This document shows, in pieces, positions 1 through 8,923 of a DNA stretch of 40,029 bases (position 1 is the stretch's first letter; each line of letters begins with the position of its first letter). The position numbers were made by a program, and so were the translations under genes. The stretch is taken from positions 1 through 40,029 of the forward strand of contig CAMXPV010000035.1 of assembly GCA_947245585.1 (NCBI GenBank), read 5' to 3'. Origin of the DNA: an uncultured Lachnospiraceae bacterium. GTDB lineage: Bacteria > Bacillota > Clostridia > Lachnospirales > Lachnospiraceae. The notes under the pieces were generated by a model that was not told the DNA's origin, did not search any database, and saw nothing but the letters and a program-made list of their open reading frames with translations.

Positions 1-9
1 CAAAGGTAA

Positions 10-1002
10 ATGCAGTTTACGGATATCGGTATAGATCTTGGCACAGCCAGTATTTTAGTATATATCAGAGGCAAAGGCGTTGTGTTGAAGGAGCCCTCCG
101 TGGTGGCTTTCGACAGGGACACGAATAAAATCAAGGCCATCGGTGAGGACGCGCGCCTCATGCTCGGCAGAACGCCGGGCAATATTGTGGCGGTAAGGCC
201 CTTGAGACAGGGTGTTATCTCCGACTATCAGGTCACAGAGAAGATGATGAAGTATTTTATCCAGAAGGCTCTGGGTAAAAAGACATTCCGCAAGCCCCGC
301 ATTGCGGTATGCGTGCCTAGCGGTGTTACCGAAGTGGAGAAGAAGGCCGTGGAGGACGCAACTTATCAGGCGGGTGCGAGAGAGGTTTCCATTATCGAGG
401 AGCCTATTGCGGCGGCGATCGGTGCAGGTATTGATATTTCCAAGCCCTGCGGAAATATGATCGTGGATATCGGCGGCGGTACTTCCGATATTGCGGTGAT
501 TTCTCTGGGCGGCACGGTGGTCAGCGCTTCTATTAAAATAGCAGGCGATGATTTCGACGAGGCGATCGTGCGTTATATGCGTAAAAAGCACAATCTGCTG
601 ATCGGTGAACGGACGGCGGAGGATTTGAAGATAAAGATTGGGTCTGCTTTTAAACGGCCTGAAGTGGATTACATGGATGTGAGGGGTCGTAACCTGGTGA
701 CCGGCCTTCCGAGAACCGTTAAGGTTTCCTCGGAGGAGACGGAGGAAGCGTTACACGAGACGACTGTGCAGATCGTTGAGACGATACACAGCGTGCTTGA
801 GAAGACGCCCCCGGAGTTGGCGGCAGATATTGCAGACCGCGGCATTGTCCTGACGGGAGGCGGAAGCCTTCTTCGCGGACTGGAAGATCTGATCGCGGCT
901 AAGACAGGCATTAACACCATGACGGCGGAAGATCCGATGACGGCAGTGGCGATTGGCACCGGGAAATATGTAGAATTTTTGGCGGGATACAGAGAAGATT
1001 AA
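10..1002 (+). CDS. mbl: MreB/Mbl-family actin-like cell-shape protein
   Basis: 330-residue bacterial actin homologue, the usual length for MreB, Mbl and MreBH. It polymerises under the membrane and guides lateral cell-wall synthesis. The phosphate-1 loop DLGTASILVY lies near residues 9-18, phosphate-2 (DIGGGTSD) near 153-160, and a C-terminal nucleotide-binding GIVLTGGGSLLRG near 278-290. The start at position 10 follows an AAAGGT ribosome site and gives the standard N-terminus. The next two genes are flagellar FlhO/FlhP-like proteins, which matches the mbl-flhO-flhP order known in Bacillus. That is why Mbl is preferred over MreB, whose gene normally sits beside mreC-mreD. Assigning the paralogue is inference; the family is certain. 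Confidence 0.93.
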   Translation: MQFTDIGIDLGTASILVYIRGKGVVLKEPSVVAFDRDTNKIKAIGEDARLMLGRTPGNIVAVRPLRQGVISDYQVTEKMMKYFIQKALGKKTFRKPRIAVCVPSGVTEVEKKAVEDATYQAGAREVSIIEEPIAAAIGAGIDISKPCGNMIVDIGGGTSDIAVISLGGTVVSASIKIAGDDFDEAIVRYMRKKHNLLIGERTAEDLKIKIGSAFKRPEVDYMDVRGRNLVTGLPRTVKVSSEETEEALHETTVQIVETIHSVLEKTPPELAADIADRGIVLTGGGSLLRGLEDLIAAKTGINTMTAEDPMTAVAIGTGKYVEFLAGYRED

Positions 1003-1049
1003 AGCGAAAAGAATTTCTAGCCGCTTGCGAGGATGAAGGGAGAAACAGC

Positions 1050-1931
1050 ATGTTAAAAGGCTTGTACACAGCCTACACAGGTATGATTAATGAACAGCAC
1101 AGAATGGATGTGCTGACGAACAATCTGGCGAACTCCACCACTAACGGTTTTAAGAAGGAGGGCACCACGAGCGAGGCTTTTGATACGGTGCTTGCCTATA
1201 AGATTAAGGATTTGTCTGAGGCGGGCAATCTTCCCAGGCCGATGGCGACGAACAGGCCGGTGGACGAAGAAGAGGCGGCCAATCCGTTAAATGAGACTTA
1301 TATGCAAAGAAGGATCAGCAAAACGGGATTGAATCTGGGTGTAAAGATCGGTGAAAACTATGTGGACTATTCCGAGGGACCGATCAAGGAGACGGGGAAT
1401 CCATTGGATCTGGCTCTCACCGACAGAGGTTTCTTTTCGGTACAGTATACGAACAAAGCGGGTGAGACTTCCATTAAATACACGAGAGATGGCAATTTCA
1501 CCATGAACCGGTTAGGTTATCTGACCACACAGGACGGTGATTTTGTACTGTCTGAGGATGGCCAGAGGATTCAGATGGATCCGGCGCTTGATATCAGCAT
1601 CAACGCAAACGGTGATATCTATCAGGAAGGTGAGTTGGTAGCGACCATCGACATCACTGATTTTGAAGATTACAATTATCTGGAGCGTTTCGGAGAGAAT
1701 CTCTTCCAACCGGTAGATGGCGCGACAGAGATTGACAGGGAAGATATGGCGGAGGAGCTTGGTACGAATACCCAGATCCGCGCAGGTTATCTGGAGATGG
1801 CAAATATTTCCGTTGTGACGGAGATGGTTAACATGATTGCCCTGCAGCGTCAGTATGAAAGCAATCAAAAGGTGATTACCACCTATGACGAAACGCTTGA
1901 ACAGGCAGTAACGAACGGTAAATTGGGTTGA
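1050..1931 (+). CDS. flhO: Flagellar basal-body rod/hook protein, FlhO (FlgF-like)
   Basis: 293-residue axial flagellar protein of the FlgF/FlgG family, a building block of the rod exported through the flagellar type III apparatus. The N-terminal rod motif (NNLANSTTNGFKKEG) spans about residues 25-39. A central TDRGFFSV segment is typical of the FlgE/F/G core, and the C-terminal heptad region (TEMVNMIALQRQYESNQK, about 257-274) pairs with the N-terminus in the assembled rod. There is no cleavable signal peptide, as expected for this export route. The ribosome site AAGGGAGA precedes the ATG. It lies 47 bases after mbl and 39 before flhP, so the genes are probably cotranscribed. Which of FlgF or FlgG it equals functionally is not decided by sequence alone. 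Confidence 0.9.
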   Translation: MLKGLYTAYTGMINEQHRMDVLTNNLANSTTNGFKKEGTTSEAFDTVLAYKIKDLSEAGNLPRPMATNRPVDEEEAANPLNETYMQRRISKTGLNLGVKIGENYVDYSEGPIKETGNPLDLALTDRGFFSVQYTNKAGETSIKYTRDGNFTMNRLGYLTTQDGDFVLSEDGQRIQMDPALDISINANGDIYQEGELVATIDITDFEDYNYLERFGENLFQPVDGATEIDREDMAEELGTNTQIRAGYLEMANISVVTEMVNMIALQRQYESNQKVITTYDETLEQAVTNGKLG

Positions 1932-1970
1932 TAAAATCAATTATTTTGTGATTGTGATAAGGAGGATTCT

Positions 1971-2789
1971 ATGGTCAGGAGTTTATGGTCGGGTGCAACC
2001 GGCATGAATGCACAGCAGACAAATGTGGATACGATAGCGAACAATCTCGCTAACGTCAATTCCGTAGGGTATAAAGCGCAGGTGGCGCAGTTTAAATCCC
2101 TGTTGTATCAGAATCTACATTCTGTTACCACGACGGCAAACGGCGATCCGAAGCCGACCACTTCCCAGATTGGTCTGGGTGTGCGCACAGCGTCCCTCAA
2201 CCAGATTTTCAGACAGGGCAGCTTGTTGGATTCCGATTCCGATACCGCATTTGCCATTGAGGGAGACGGGTTTTTCGCGTTGCGCGGAGAGGACGGTCAG
2301 ATTTTTTATACGAGAAACGGTGATTTTACATGGGCGATCAGCACGGGGAACCGCATGGCGCTCACAAACGCCGACGGTCTGCCGGTTCTGGATTCCACGG
2401 GGCGCGCGATTGTCTTATCCGCTGATTACATAGCGAGCAACCTCTCCATTACGGAAGATGGTCAGATTTGCTATCCGGATGAGCGGAACAACCCCCAACC
2501 GATTGATGTGCAGATTGGCACTTTCCAGTTCAGCAATCCCGGCGGTCTGAGCAGAGCGGGCGATACGCTTTACACCGTGACGGATGCCAGTGGCCGTGCG
2601 ATCAATGAGGATACGGCTGACAATGTTGACAAGAGCCGTATTATACAGGGTTATCTGGAAGGATCAAACGTGCAGGTGGCAAATGAGATGGTGAATCTGA
2701 TCGTGGCGCAGCGCGCTTACGAGATGAACTCCAAGTCCATCACCACTTCCGATTCCATGTTGGAGGTTGCTAATAACCTGAAACGCTAA
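1971..2789 (+). CDS. flhP: Flagellar basal-body rod protein, FlhP (FlgG-like)
   Basis: 272-residue paralogue of the preceding gene and the better match to the distal rod protein FlgG. The N-terminal motif NNLANVNSVGYKAQ (about 24-37), the central EGDGFFALRG and the C-terminal VANEMVNLIVAQRAYEMNSK (split as rod-domain heptads near 236-255) are all intact. The start has a strong AAGGAGGATT ribosome site. Together with the previous gene it would form the rod/hook-proximal part of the basal body. The pair beside an Mbl-type actin reproduces a Firmicutes arrangement. Nothing suggests damage or transfer. Confidence 0.92.
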   Translation: MVRSLWSGATGMNAQQTNVDTIANNLANVNSVGYKAQVAQFKSLLYQNLHSVTTTANGDPKPTTSQIGLGVRTASLNQIFRQGSLLDSDSDTAFAIEGDGFFALRGEDGQIFYTRNGDFTWAISTGNRMALTNADGLPVLDSTGRAIVLSADYIASNLSITEDGQICYPDERNNPQPIDVQIGTFQFSNPGGLSRAGDTLYTVTDASGRAINEDTADNVDKSRIIQGYLEGSNVQVANEMVNLIVAQRAYEMNSKSITTSDSMLEVANNLKR

Positions 2790-2805
2790 CGATAGGAGAT
2801 AAGAC

Positions 2806-3165
2806 ATGAACGACTTAACTAACCTGGCAGCTTACACAGACTACATGACAGACACTAACCGCGTAGTTACGGAGCAGCTTCAGAAAAATTTGCAAAATGT
2901 GGATCAGGCGGCAAAACAGAAGGAAGATGATGCCCTTTTTGACGCGTGCAAGCAATTTGAAGCATATCTGTGGGAGCAGGTTTACAAAGAAATGCAGAAA
3001 ACCGTCGATATTTTTGGAGAAGATGAGGACGGTTATGCTTCTAACATGGTAGATTATTTCAAGGATAATGTCATTCAGCAGATTTCGGAGCAGACTGCGA
3101 CGCAGGGTTCCAATTCTTTAGCACAGATGTTGTATGAACAGGCAAAGATCAATTACGGCCTATAA
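2806..3165 (+). CDS. Rod-binding protein, FlgJ N-terminal type
   Basis: 119-residue protein matching the N-terminal, rod-capping half of FlgJ. The recognisable region is DDALFDACKQFEAYLWEQVYKEM (split here as DALFDACKQFEAYLW near residues 42-56 and EQVYKEMQKT after it), followed by a YASNMVDYF segment and a SNSLAQMLYEQAKINYGL end. The peptidoglycan-cleaving C-terminal half found in proteobacterial FlgJ is absent, as is usual in Firmicutes. It starts 17 bases after flhP with ribosome site AGGAGA, so it should be cotranslated with the rod proteins. The predicted role is to help the rod assemble and pass the wall. The function is inferred from family and position. Confidence 0.85.
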   Translation: MNDLTNLAAYTDYMTDTNRVVTEQLQKNLQNVDQAAKQKEDDALFDACKQFEAYLWEQVYKEMQKTVDIFGEDEDGYASNMVDYFKDNVIQQISEQTATQGSNSLAQMLYEQAKINYGL

Positions 3166-3179
3166 TCTTCAGGAGTTTC

Positions 3180-5417
3180 ATGGAAACCATCAAGGGATTT
3201 ATCGATCACATTATTTACCGCAATAAAGACAATGGATATACCGTATTAAATCTTCTCACGCAGGAGGGGGAACTCACCTGCGTGGGTTTTTTTAAGACTA
3301 TGGATCAGGGCGAGACCATCGAAGCGCAGGGGGAGTATGCCCAACACCAAATATACGGAAAACAGTTTAAAATAGAGCAATATAAAATACTCCCACCGAG
3401 CGACGAGGTAAGTGTAGAGCGGTATCTTTCCTCAGGCGCGGTGAAAGGCGTGGGAGAGGCGTTGGCCAGACGGATTGTGAAGGCTTTTGGCGCGGATACC
3501 TACCGCATTATTGAGGAGGAACCGGAGCGGTTAGCGGAGGTAAAGGGTATCAGTCTGCGGAAAGCCAGAGAAATTGCGGCTTCTGTTTATGAAAAGAGAG
3601 ATGCCCGCGATGCGATGACTTTTTTGCAGGGATATGGTATTTCCAATACGTTGGCGCTTCGCATTTATGAGACTTACGGTATGGGCCTCTACGGCATTAT
3701 GAAGGAAAATCCCTATAAGCTTGCGGAAGACATACAGGGGATCGGTTTTCGCATTGCGGATGAAATTGCGGCGAAAATCGGTATTCATACGGATTCCGAT
3801 TATCGGATCAGAAGCGGGCTGCTCTATACGTTACAGCGCGCAGGCGGCGAAGGACACTGTTTTCTTCCGGCGGACAGGCTTTTGGCAGAGGCCGGAGAAC
3901 TTTTGGGGATTGCGCCTTCTCTGATGGAGCCGCAGCTGCAAAATTTGGCGATGGATAAAAAACTGGTGATCAAAATGCCTGTTTTGGGAGAAAGTGAGCG
4001 CAGGGTTTACGCTTCCACTTTCTATTATGCGGAGCTAAACTGCGCCCGGCTTCTCCATGACTTAAATATCAGCGAAGAACTTCTTCCCGCAGAGGAAGAG
4101 GCTCTTCTTAAAAAAATAGATCAGGTGGAAAGGGAACTGGATATCGCCTTGGATGCACTGCAGAAACGTTCGGTTTTGGAGAGCATTCGGAACGGAGTGT
4201 TCATTCTTTCCGGGGGCCCTGGTACGGGGAAGACAACCACGATCAATGCGATCATCCGCTATTTTCTCTCTCAGGGAATGGATATCTCCCTTGCAGCCCC
4301 CACCGGCAGAGCCGCCAAACGAATGACGGAAGCTACCGGATATGAGGCATGCACTATTCACCGGCTCTTGGAACTCTCAGGTGCGGCAGCTTTGGAGGGG
4401 AAGACGGCCCGGTTTGAGCGAAATGAGGAAAATCCGTTGGAGGCAGATGTAATCATTGTGGATGAAATGTCTATGGTGGATATTTTTCTTTTCCAGTCTC
4501 TTTTGAAGGCGGTTTCCGTAGGCACGCGCCTGATTATGGTCGGGGATGTGAACCAATTGCCGTCGGTAGGGCCGGGGCAGGTGCTTGCCGATTTAATTAA
4601 GAGCCGTGCTTTTCAGACGGTGACTCTGGAAAAGATTTTCAGGCAGGCGCAGGAGAGCGATATTGTTTTGAACGCGCACAGAATCCATGCGGGTGAGGAA
4701 CCGGTGTTGGATAATAAGAGCAAAGATTTTTTCTTTTTGGAAAGAAATGATGTCAATGTCATATATAAACATATGATTCAGTTGATTTTAGAAAAATTGC
4801 CGCGTTATGTGGACGCTGCGCCTTACGATATTCAGGTGCTTACCCCTATGCGCAAGGGGAAGCTCGGCGTGGAGACGTTAAATGGTATTTTGCAGCAATA
4901 CCTGAATCCGCCGGATGCAAAAAAAAGGGAATGCCACGTGGGAGATACCCTGTTTCGGGAAGGCGATAAGGTGATGCAGATTAAAAATAATTACCAACTC
5001 CCGTGGGAGGTGGTAAGCCGCTACCAAATTCCGATTGATCGTGGCATGGGCATTTTTAACGGGGATATCGGTGTGATTCGCTCTATAGACGATTATGCGA
5101 AAGAGTTAGTGGTGGAATTCGACGAGCACAGGCGGGTTACCTATCCCTATGCCGGATTAGACGAGATTGAGTTGGCGTATGCCGTCACCATACATAAATC
5201 CCAGGGAAGCGAATATCCTGCCGTTATCATGCCCCTTTTGTCGGGGCCGCATATGCTCTTTAACCGCAACCTTCTCTATACGGGGGTCACCCGTGCGAAG
5301 GCCTGTGTTACCATTCTGGGAAGCCGGTCTACCCTTTTGGACATGATTGCCAATAATCAGGAAAACCGGCGCTATACCGGTTTCGCCGATCAAATCGCTG
5401 CCACTGCGTCTGACTGA
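3180..5417 (+). CDS. recD2: ATP-dependent RecD-like DNA helicase (RecD2)
   Basis: 745-residue superfamily 1B 5'-3' DNA helicase. It has the RecD2-specific N-terminal region: an OB-like start at residues 1-70, then helix-hairpin-helix repeats with SSGAVKGVGEALARRIV near 84-100 and a second near 119-135. Walker A GGPGTGKTTT lies at 345-354, the Walker B DEMSMVD at 428-434, the motif III GDVNQLPSVGPG at 455-466, and the C-terminal helicase motif YAVTIHKSQGSEYPAV. Length and order match the stand-alone RecD2 found in bacteria without RecBC. It acts in DNA repair and replication-fork maintenance. The start lies 14 bases after the rod-binding gene with AGGAG, so it shares the flagellar transcript, an arrangement with no obvious functional logic. 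Confidence 0.95.
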   Translation: METIKGFIDHIIYRNKDNGYTVLNLLTQEGELTCVGFFKTMDQGETIEAQGEYAQHQIYGKQFKIEQYKILPPSDEVSVERYLSSGAVKGVGEALARRIVKAFGADTYRIIEEEPERLAEVKGISLRKAREIAASVYEKRDARDAMTFLQGYGISNTLALRIYETYGMGLYGIMKENPYKLAEDIQGIGFRIADEIAAKIGIHTDSDYRIRSGLLYTLQRAGGEGHCFLPADRLLAEAGELLGIAPSLMEPQLQNLAMDKKLVIKMPVLGESERRVYASTFYYAELNCARLLHDLNISEELLPAEEEALLKKIDQVERELDIALDALQKRSVLESIRNGVFILSGGPGTGKTTTINAIIRYFLSQGMDISLAAPTGRAAKRMTEATGYEACTIHRLLELSGAAALEGKTARFERNEENPLEADVIIVDEMSMVDIFLFQSLLKAVSVGTRLIMVGDVNQLPSVGPGQVLADLIKSRAFQTVTLEKIFRQAQESDIVLNAHRIHAGEEPVLDNKSKDFFFLERNDVNVIYKHMIQLILEKLPRYVDAAPYDIQVLTPMRKGKLGVETLNGILQQYLNPPDAKKRECHVGDTLFREGDKVMQIKNNYQLPWEVVSRYQIPIDRGMGIFNGDIGVIRSIDDYAKELVVEFDEHRRVTYPYAGLDEIELAYAVTIHKSQGSEYPAVIMPLLSGPHMLFNRNLLYTGVTRAKACVTILGSRSTLLDMIANNQENRRYTGFADQIAATASD

Positions 5418-5446
5418 GAGGCAAGCGGCTTTGGAAAGGAATTTTT

Positions 5447-6160
5447 ATGAATACATTTCTTGACGCAATTCTGACACTTTTCTATCCTCGCCGCTGCCCG
5501 GTCTGCGACGAGCCCGTCAAACCGTGGAACGGCCTAATCTGCAGGGAGTGTGGGGAAACGTTATCTTACGTAAAACCGCCGCGGTGTATGAAGTGTGGCA
5601 AGCATATCGGAGATGACCGGAAAGAATACTGTGCGGACTGCGCGGGGCATTCCCATTTCTATGACAGCGGCCGCGCGCTCTTTTCCTATCCGAGTGTTTC
5701 TGCCTCCATTGCCCGCTTTAAATATCACGGCAGGAGAGAGTACGCTGCTTTTTATGCCGCGCGGATGGCGGAGGTTTTGGGAAATTTTATCAGGGCCTGT
5801 GGAGCGGATGCGCTCGTCCCGGTGCCCCTCCATAAGAGCAGAAAACAGAAGCGGGGATATAATCAGGCAGAGGTTTTGGCGAGGGAGCTTTCCGCCCTTA
5901 CCGGGATACCTGTGCGGGACGATTTGATAGGAAGAGTCAAAGAGACGGCGCCCATGAAAGAATTATCTGCCGCCGATAGACAAAATAATTTGAAAAAGGC
6001 TTTCAAAATTCTTCGTAATGATGTAAAATTAGATACGATTATAATTATTGATGATATCTACACGACGGGCAGTACGATAGATGCCGTGAGCCGCGAGCTG
6101 AAAAACGCGGGTGTAGGGAAGGTTTACTTTGTGGCTCTCGCTATCGGGAGAGGCATATGA
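5447..6160 (+). CDS. comF: ComF family protein (ComFC-like phosphoribosyltransferase fold)
   Basis: 237-residue ComFC-type protein. Two N-terminal zinc fingers use C17, C20, C32, C35 and C47, C50, C62, C65. A phosphoribosyltransferase domain follows, with VPVPLHKSRKQKRGYNQ near 124-140 and the PRPP-binding loop IIIDDIYTTGST at about 199-210. In Bacillus, comFC is in the late competence operon and lies directly before yvyF and flgM. Here a yvyF-type gene also follows, 26 bases downstream. The role in DNA uptake or recombination is known for the family; no other competence gene is in the window. The ATG is preceded by AAAGGAA. Confidence 0.92.
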   Translation: MNTFLDAILTLFYPRRCPVCDEPVKPWNGLICRECGETLSYVKPPRCMKCGKHIGDDRKEYCADCAGHSHFYDSGRALFSYPSVSASIARFKYHGRREYAAFYAARMAEVLGNFIRACGADALVPVPLHKSRKQKRGYNQAEVLARELSALTGIPVRDDLIGRVKETAPMKELSAADRQNNLKKAFKILRNDVKLDTIIIIDDIYTTGSTIDAVSRELKNAGVGKVYFVALAIGRGI

Positions 6161-6186
6161 AAAAATGACCTGAGGGAGGATGAAGT

Positions 6187-6594
6187 ATGAACGTAAGGAA
6201 TTGTAGAAAATGCGGGAATCTTTTCAACTATGTTTCCGGACCGCCGATCTGTCCTGCGTGCAGGGAGAAAATGGAGGAGAAGTTCCAGGAGGTAAAGAAG
6301 TATATTCAGGATAACGGACATGCCTCTATTCCGGAAGTGGCGGAGGCCTGCGATGTTTCCACGAATCAGATTCACCAGTGGCTTAGAGAGGAGAGGTTGG
6401 AGCTTTCGGCGGAATCAGGCATTACGCTCACCTGTGAGAACTGCGGTGCGCCCATTATGACGGGACGTTTCTGCCAGAAGTGTAAGAACTCGATGGCCAA
6501 TGAACTGGGAAACAGCATTAAGAAGCCTGAGCCTCCAAAGGTTCAGAAGAAGAAGGATACGAAGGAAAATCCTAAGATGCGTTTCCTGAATTAA
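6187..6594 (+). CDS. YvyF/TIGR03826-type flagellar region zinc protein
   Basis: 135-residue protein with an N-terminal zinc ribbon (CRKCGNLF then CPACREK), a middle helix-turn-helix-like segment (SIPEVAEACDVSTNQIHQWL near residues 47-66) and a second ribbon (CENCGAPIMTGRFCQKC near 82-98). The tail is Lys/Pro-rich. This architecture and the position after comF match YvyF of the Bacillus comFC-yvyF-flgM-flgK locus, a conserved protein of flagellar regions with no firmly known biochemical role. Here flgM, flgK and flgL do not follow; a membrane protein does. The ribosome site GGGAGGA lies 8 bases before the ATG. Confidence 0.82.
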   Translation: MNVRNCRKCGNLFNYVSGPPICPACREKMEEKFQEVKKYIQDNGHASIPEVAEACDVSTNQIHQWLREERLELSAESGITLTCENCGAPIMTGRFCQKCKNSMANELGNSIKKPEPPKVQKKKDTKENPKMRFLN

Positions 6595-6620
6595 GTTTAT
6601 GTTGGAAATTGGAGAAGTAT

Positions 6621-7010
6621 ATGTTAAATGAAGAGAGAGTCGTTCTGATGACGAAGATGGCTGCCTTTGAGGAGCGTGAGGGAAAGAAGAGCCTCAATAT
6701 CGGCAGCTATTTTCGGAGCGACTATATAGGTTGGCAGGTGCTTAAATCCATTATAAGTGCAACCATCGCATTTGTAGTGGTTTTTGCTATGTACATTTTT
6801 TATGATTTTGAAATTTTTATGACTGACATCTACAAGATGGATCTTTTGGAGTTCGCTAAGAATGTTCTGTTCTACTATCTGGGAACAGTGGGCATTTATG
6901 CGCTTATTTCCTATATAGTGTACACGGTGAGATACAGCAGGGCAAAGAAAAGCCTGCGGGCGTACTATATGAACCTGCACAAACTTTCTTCCATGTATAG
7001 AAACGAATAG
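6621..7010 (+). CDS. Small two-helix membrane protein of unknown function
   Basis: 129 residues from the ATG at 6621. That start is chosen because GGAG at 6611-6614 is well spaced for it; an in-frame TTG at 6609 lies just ahead of that site and cannot use it. About 35 hydrophilic residues precede a first membrane helix (about 37-60, rich in I/V/F), a short acidic loop, and a second helix (about 78-98). The C-terminal tail is basic with Tyr (SRAKKSLRAYYMNLHKLSSMY). I do not recognise the family. It sits 26 bases before another membrane protein and upstream of cdaA, so it may belong to the same operon and act at the membrane with it. Confidence 0.75.
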   Translation: MLNEERVVLMTKMAAFEEREGKKSLNIGSYFRSDYIGWQVLKSIISATIAFVVVFAMYIFYDFEIFMTDIYKMDLLEFAKNVLFYYLGTVGIYALISYIVYTVRYSRAKKSLRAYYMNLHKLSSMYRNE

Positions 7011-7034
7011 AACGGATAAAAGGACTAACATACA

Positions 7035-8000
7035 ATGACGACTTTACTGGTTGCAAAACAGATACTTTTGACGATATACAGCAAATATGAAGTGTATATC
7101 ACACCGCTTTTAAAATTTTTCCTGGCGCTTATTACGCTTTCTCTGATCAATTCCAGATTGGGATATATGGAGACGATCAACAGGGCGACAGTGGTTTTGA
7201 TTGTGGCGCTAATGTGCTCTTTCATGCCGACAAACTTTATTGTTCTGATGGGGGCAGTGTTTGTTCTTCTGCATCTATATACCTTCAGTTTGGAGTGCGC
7301 GGCGGTGATTGGCGTGGGCTTTCTTCTGCTCTTTTTGCTATATCTGCGGTTCGCCCCGAAGGATACGTTGGTGGTGACGCTTTTGCCAGTCTGTTTCCTC
7401 TTACGGATACCCTATGTGATTCCTTTATCCATGGGTCTGATCGGTACGCCGGCATCGGCAGTATCCGTAGCCTGTGGCGTGATTGTGTATTACATGATTC
7501 ATTATGTAACGCAAAATGCGACAGTAATTGCGGCGATGGCGGACGAGGAGACGGCGGCCAAATTTAAGTTTATTATTGACGGACTGCTTAAGAACCGGGA
7601 GATGGTAGTGACCATTGCAGCCTTTGCAATTACGGTGATTATCGTATATCTCTTGCGCCGCATGAGTGTGGATTATGCGTGGACGATTGCCATGACGGCG
7701 GGCGCTGTGGTAAACATTATGGTTCTGTTAGTGGGGGACTTAATTTTTGACATTAACCAGTCGCTGATCGGCGTGATTTTGGGGACGGTTGTCTCGTTCC
7801 TGATTACGCTTGTTTTACAGTTTTTTGTATTTTATGTAGATTATAGTCGAACGGAAAAAGTACAATTTGAGGATGATGAGTATTATTATTATGTGAAGGC
7901 GGTTCCCAAGGTTACCGTGGCGAAGCCGGATAAGAAAGTGAAGCAGATTAACTCTGCACGAAGCGGGTCCTCAAGGGGTACGAGACCGACGCATTATTAA
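7035..8000 (+). CDS. Multi-pass membrane protein of unknown function
   Basis: 321 residues, almost all hydrophobic up to residue 275. I count roughly eight to ten membrane helices (for example 22-42, 51-68, 75-95, 110-125, 130-155, 190-206, 215-232 and 243-270). A cytoplasmic-looking acidic stretch with five consecutive Tyr/acidic residues (EDDEYYYYVK) and a basic, Ser/Gly-rich tail follow. The fold is transporter- or lipid-enzyme-like, but no motif lets me name it. It lies 41 bases before cdaA with no terminator between, so it is probably cotranscribed with the c-di-AMP synthase. The partner small membrane gene upstream may form a complex with it (inference). Confidence 0.78.
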   Translation: MTTLLVAKQILLTIYSKYEVYITPLLKFFLALITLSLINSRLGYMETINRATVVLIVALMCSFMPTNFIVLMGAVFVLLHLYTFSLECAAVIGVGFLLLFLLYLRFAPKDTLVVTLLPVCFLLRIPYVIPLSMGLIGTPASAVSVACGVIVYYMIHYVTQNATVIAAMADEETAAKFKFIIDGLLKNREMVVTIAAFAITVIIVYLLRRMSVDYAWTIAMTAGAVVNIMVLLVGDLIFDINQSLIGVILGTVVSFLITLVLQFFVFYVDYSRTEKVQFEDDEYYYYVKAVPKVTVAKPDKKVKQINSARSGSSRGTRPTHY

Positions 8001-8041
8001 AGACAAAGAGGATAGATGGCACAGAGGGAAGGTGATGAGAG

Positions 8042-8923
8042 ATGGAACAACTGAATAACTGGATCGGGGTCTATCTCGCCAAACTGCATATGCCTTCCAT
8101 TCATTGGAATGATGTGGCAGAGATTGTCATTATGACCTTTGTGGCATATCACATTTTAGTATGGATTAAAAATACGAGAGCGTGGGCGCTTTTAAAGGGC
8201 GTCATTATCATCCTCGTTTTTATCATCATTGCGGCGTTCTGTAAGATGAATACGATTCTCTGGATTGTGCCAAATGTGATCAGCATTGCCGCCACGGCGT
8301 TTGTGGTGGTTTTGCAGCCGGAACTGCGGGCTGCGTTGGAGGAACTGGGGCGTAAGAATTTTTTCGCCTCCATTCTTGACGCTAATAAGCGGGAGGACGG
8401 CCGCTTTTCCGACCGGACGATCAATGAGATCGTGAAAGCTTCCGTGGAGATGGGAAAAGTAAAGACAGGGGCTCTCATCGTGATTGAACATGAGCAGTCT
8501 CTGCGGGAATATGAGAGAACGGGCATTGATGTGGACGGCATTATCTCAAGCCAACTGCTCATCAATATCTTTGAACATAATACACCCCTGCACGACGGTG
8601 CGGTCATTGTCAGGGGAAACAGGGTTGTATCCGCAACCTGTTATCTGCCGTTGTCGGATAACATGGCGCTCAGCAAGGATTTGGGGACCAGACACAGGGC
8701 GGGTGTCGGTATTTCGGAGGTGACGGATTCCCTGACAGTGATCGTCTCTGAGGAGACGGGTAAAATCAGCGTGGCTTACGGCGGCGCGCTTGAAAGAGGT
8801 CTGGATGCAGGCCGGTTGAAGGAACGGCTGCAGGGGATTCAGGATAAACCGGTAGAGGAGAAAAAACGGAAGCTTTGGAAGGGCAAGAGCATTGGAAAGG
8901 CAGGGGTTAAGGATGAAGAATAG
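8042..8923 (+). CDS. cdaA: Diadenylate cyclase CdaA (c-di-AMP synthase)
   Basis: 293-residue membrane diadenylate cyclase. It condenses two ATP into cyclic di-AMP, a second messenger for potassium, osmolyte and wall homeostasis. Three membrane helices span about residues 25-90, then the DAC domain has the DGA motif at 185-187 (HDGAVIV) and the RHR motif at 217-219 (TRHRAG), both essential for catalysis in this family. A Lys-rich tail ends the protein. The following cdaR and glmM are its known regulators and partners, and the order cdaA-cdaR-glmM is conserved in Firmicutes. The cdaR start overlaps its 3' end by 11 bases, indicating translational coupling. Confidence 0.97.
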   Translation: MEQLNNWIGVYLAKLHMPSIHWNDVAEIVIMTFVAYHILVWIKNTRAWALLKGVIIILVFIIIAAFCKMNTILWIVPNVISIAATAFVVVLQPELRAALEELGRKNFFASILDANKREDGRFSDRTINEIVKASVEMGKVKTGALIVIEHEQSLREYERTGIDVDGIISSQLLINIFEHNTPLHDGAVIVRGNRVVSATCYLPLSDNMALSKDLGTRHRAGVGISEVTDSLTVIVSEETGKISVAYGGALERGLDAGRLKERLQGIQDKPVEEKKRKLWKGKSIGKAGVKDEE

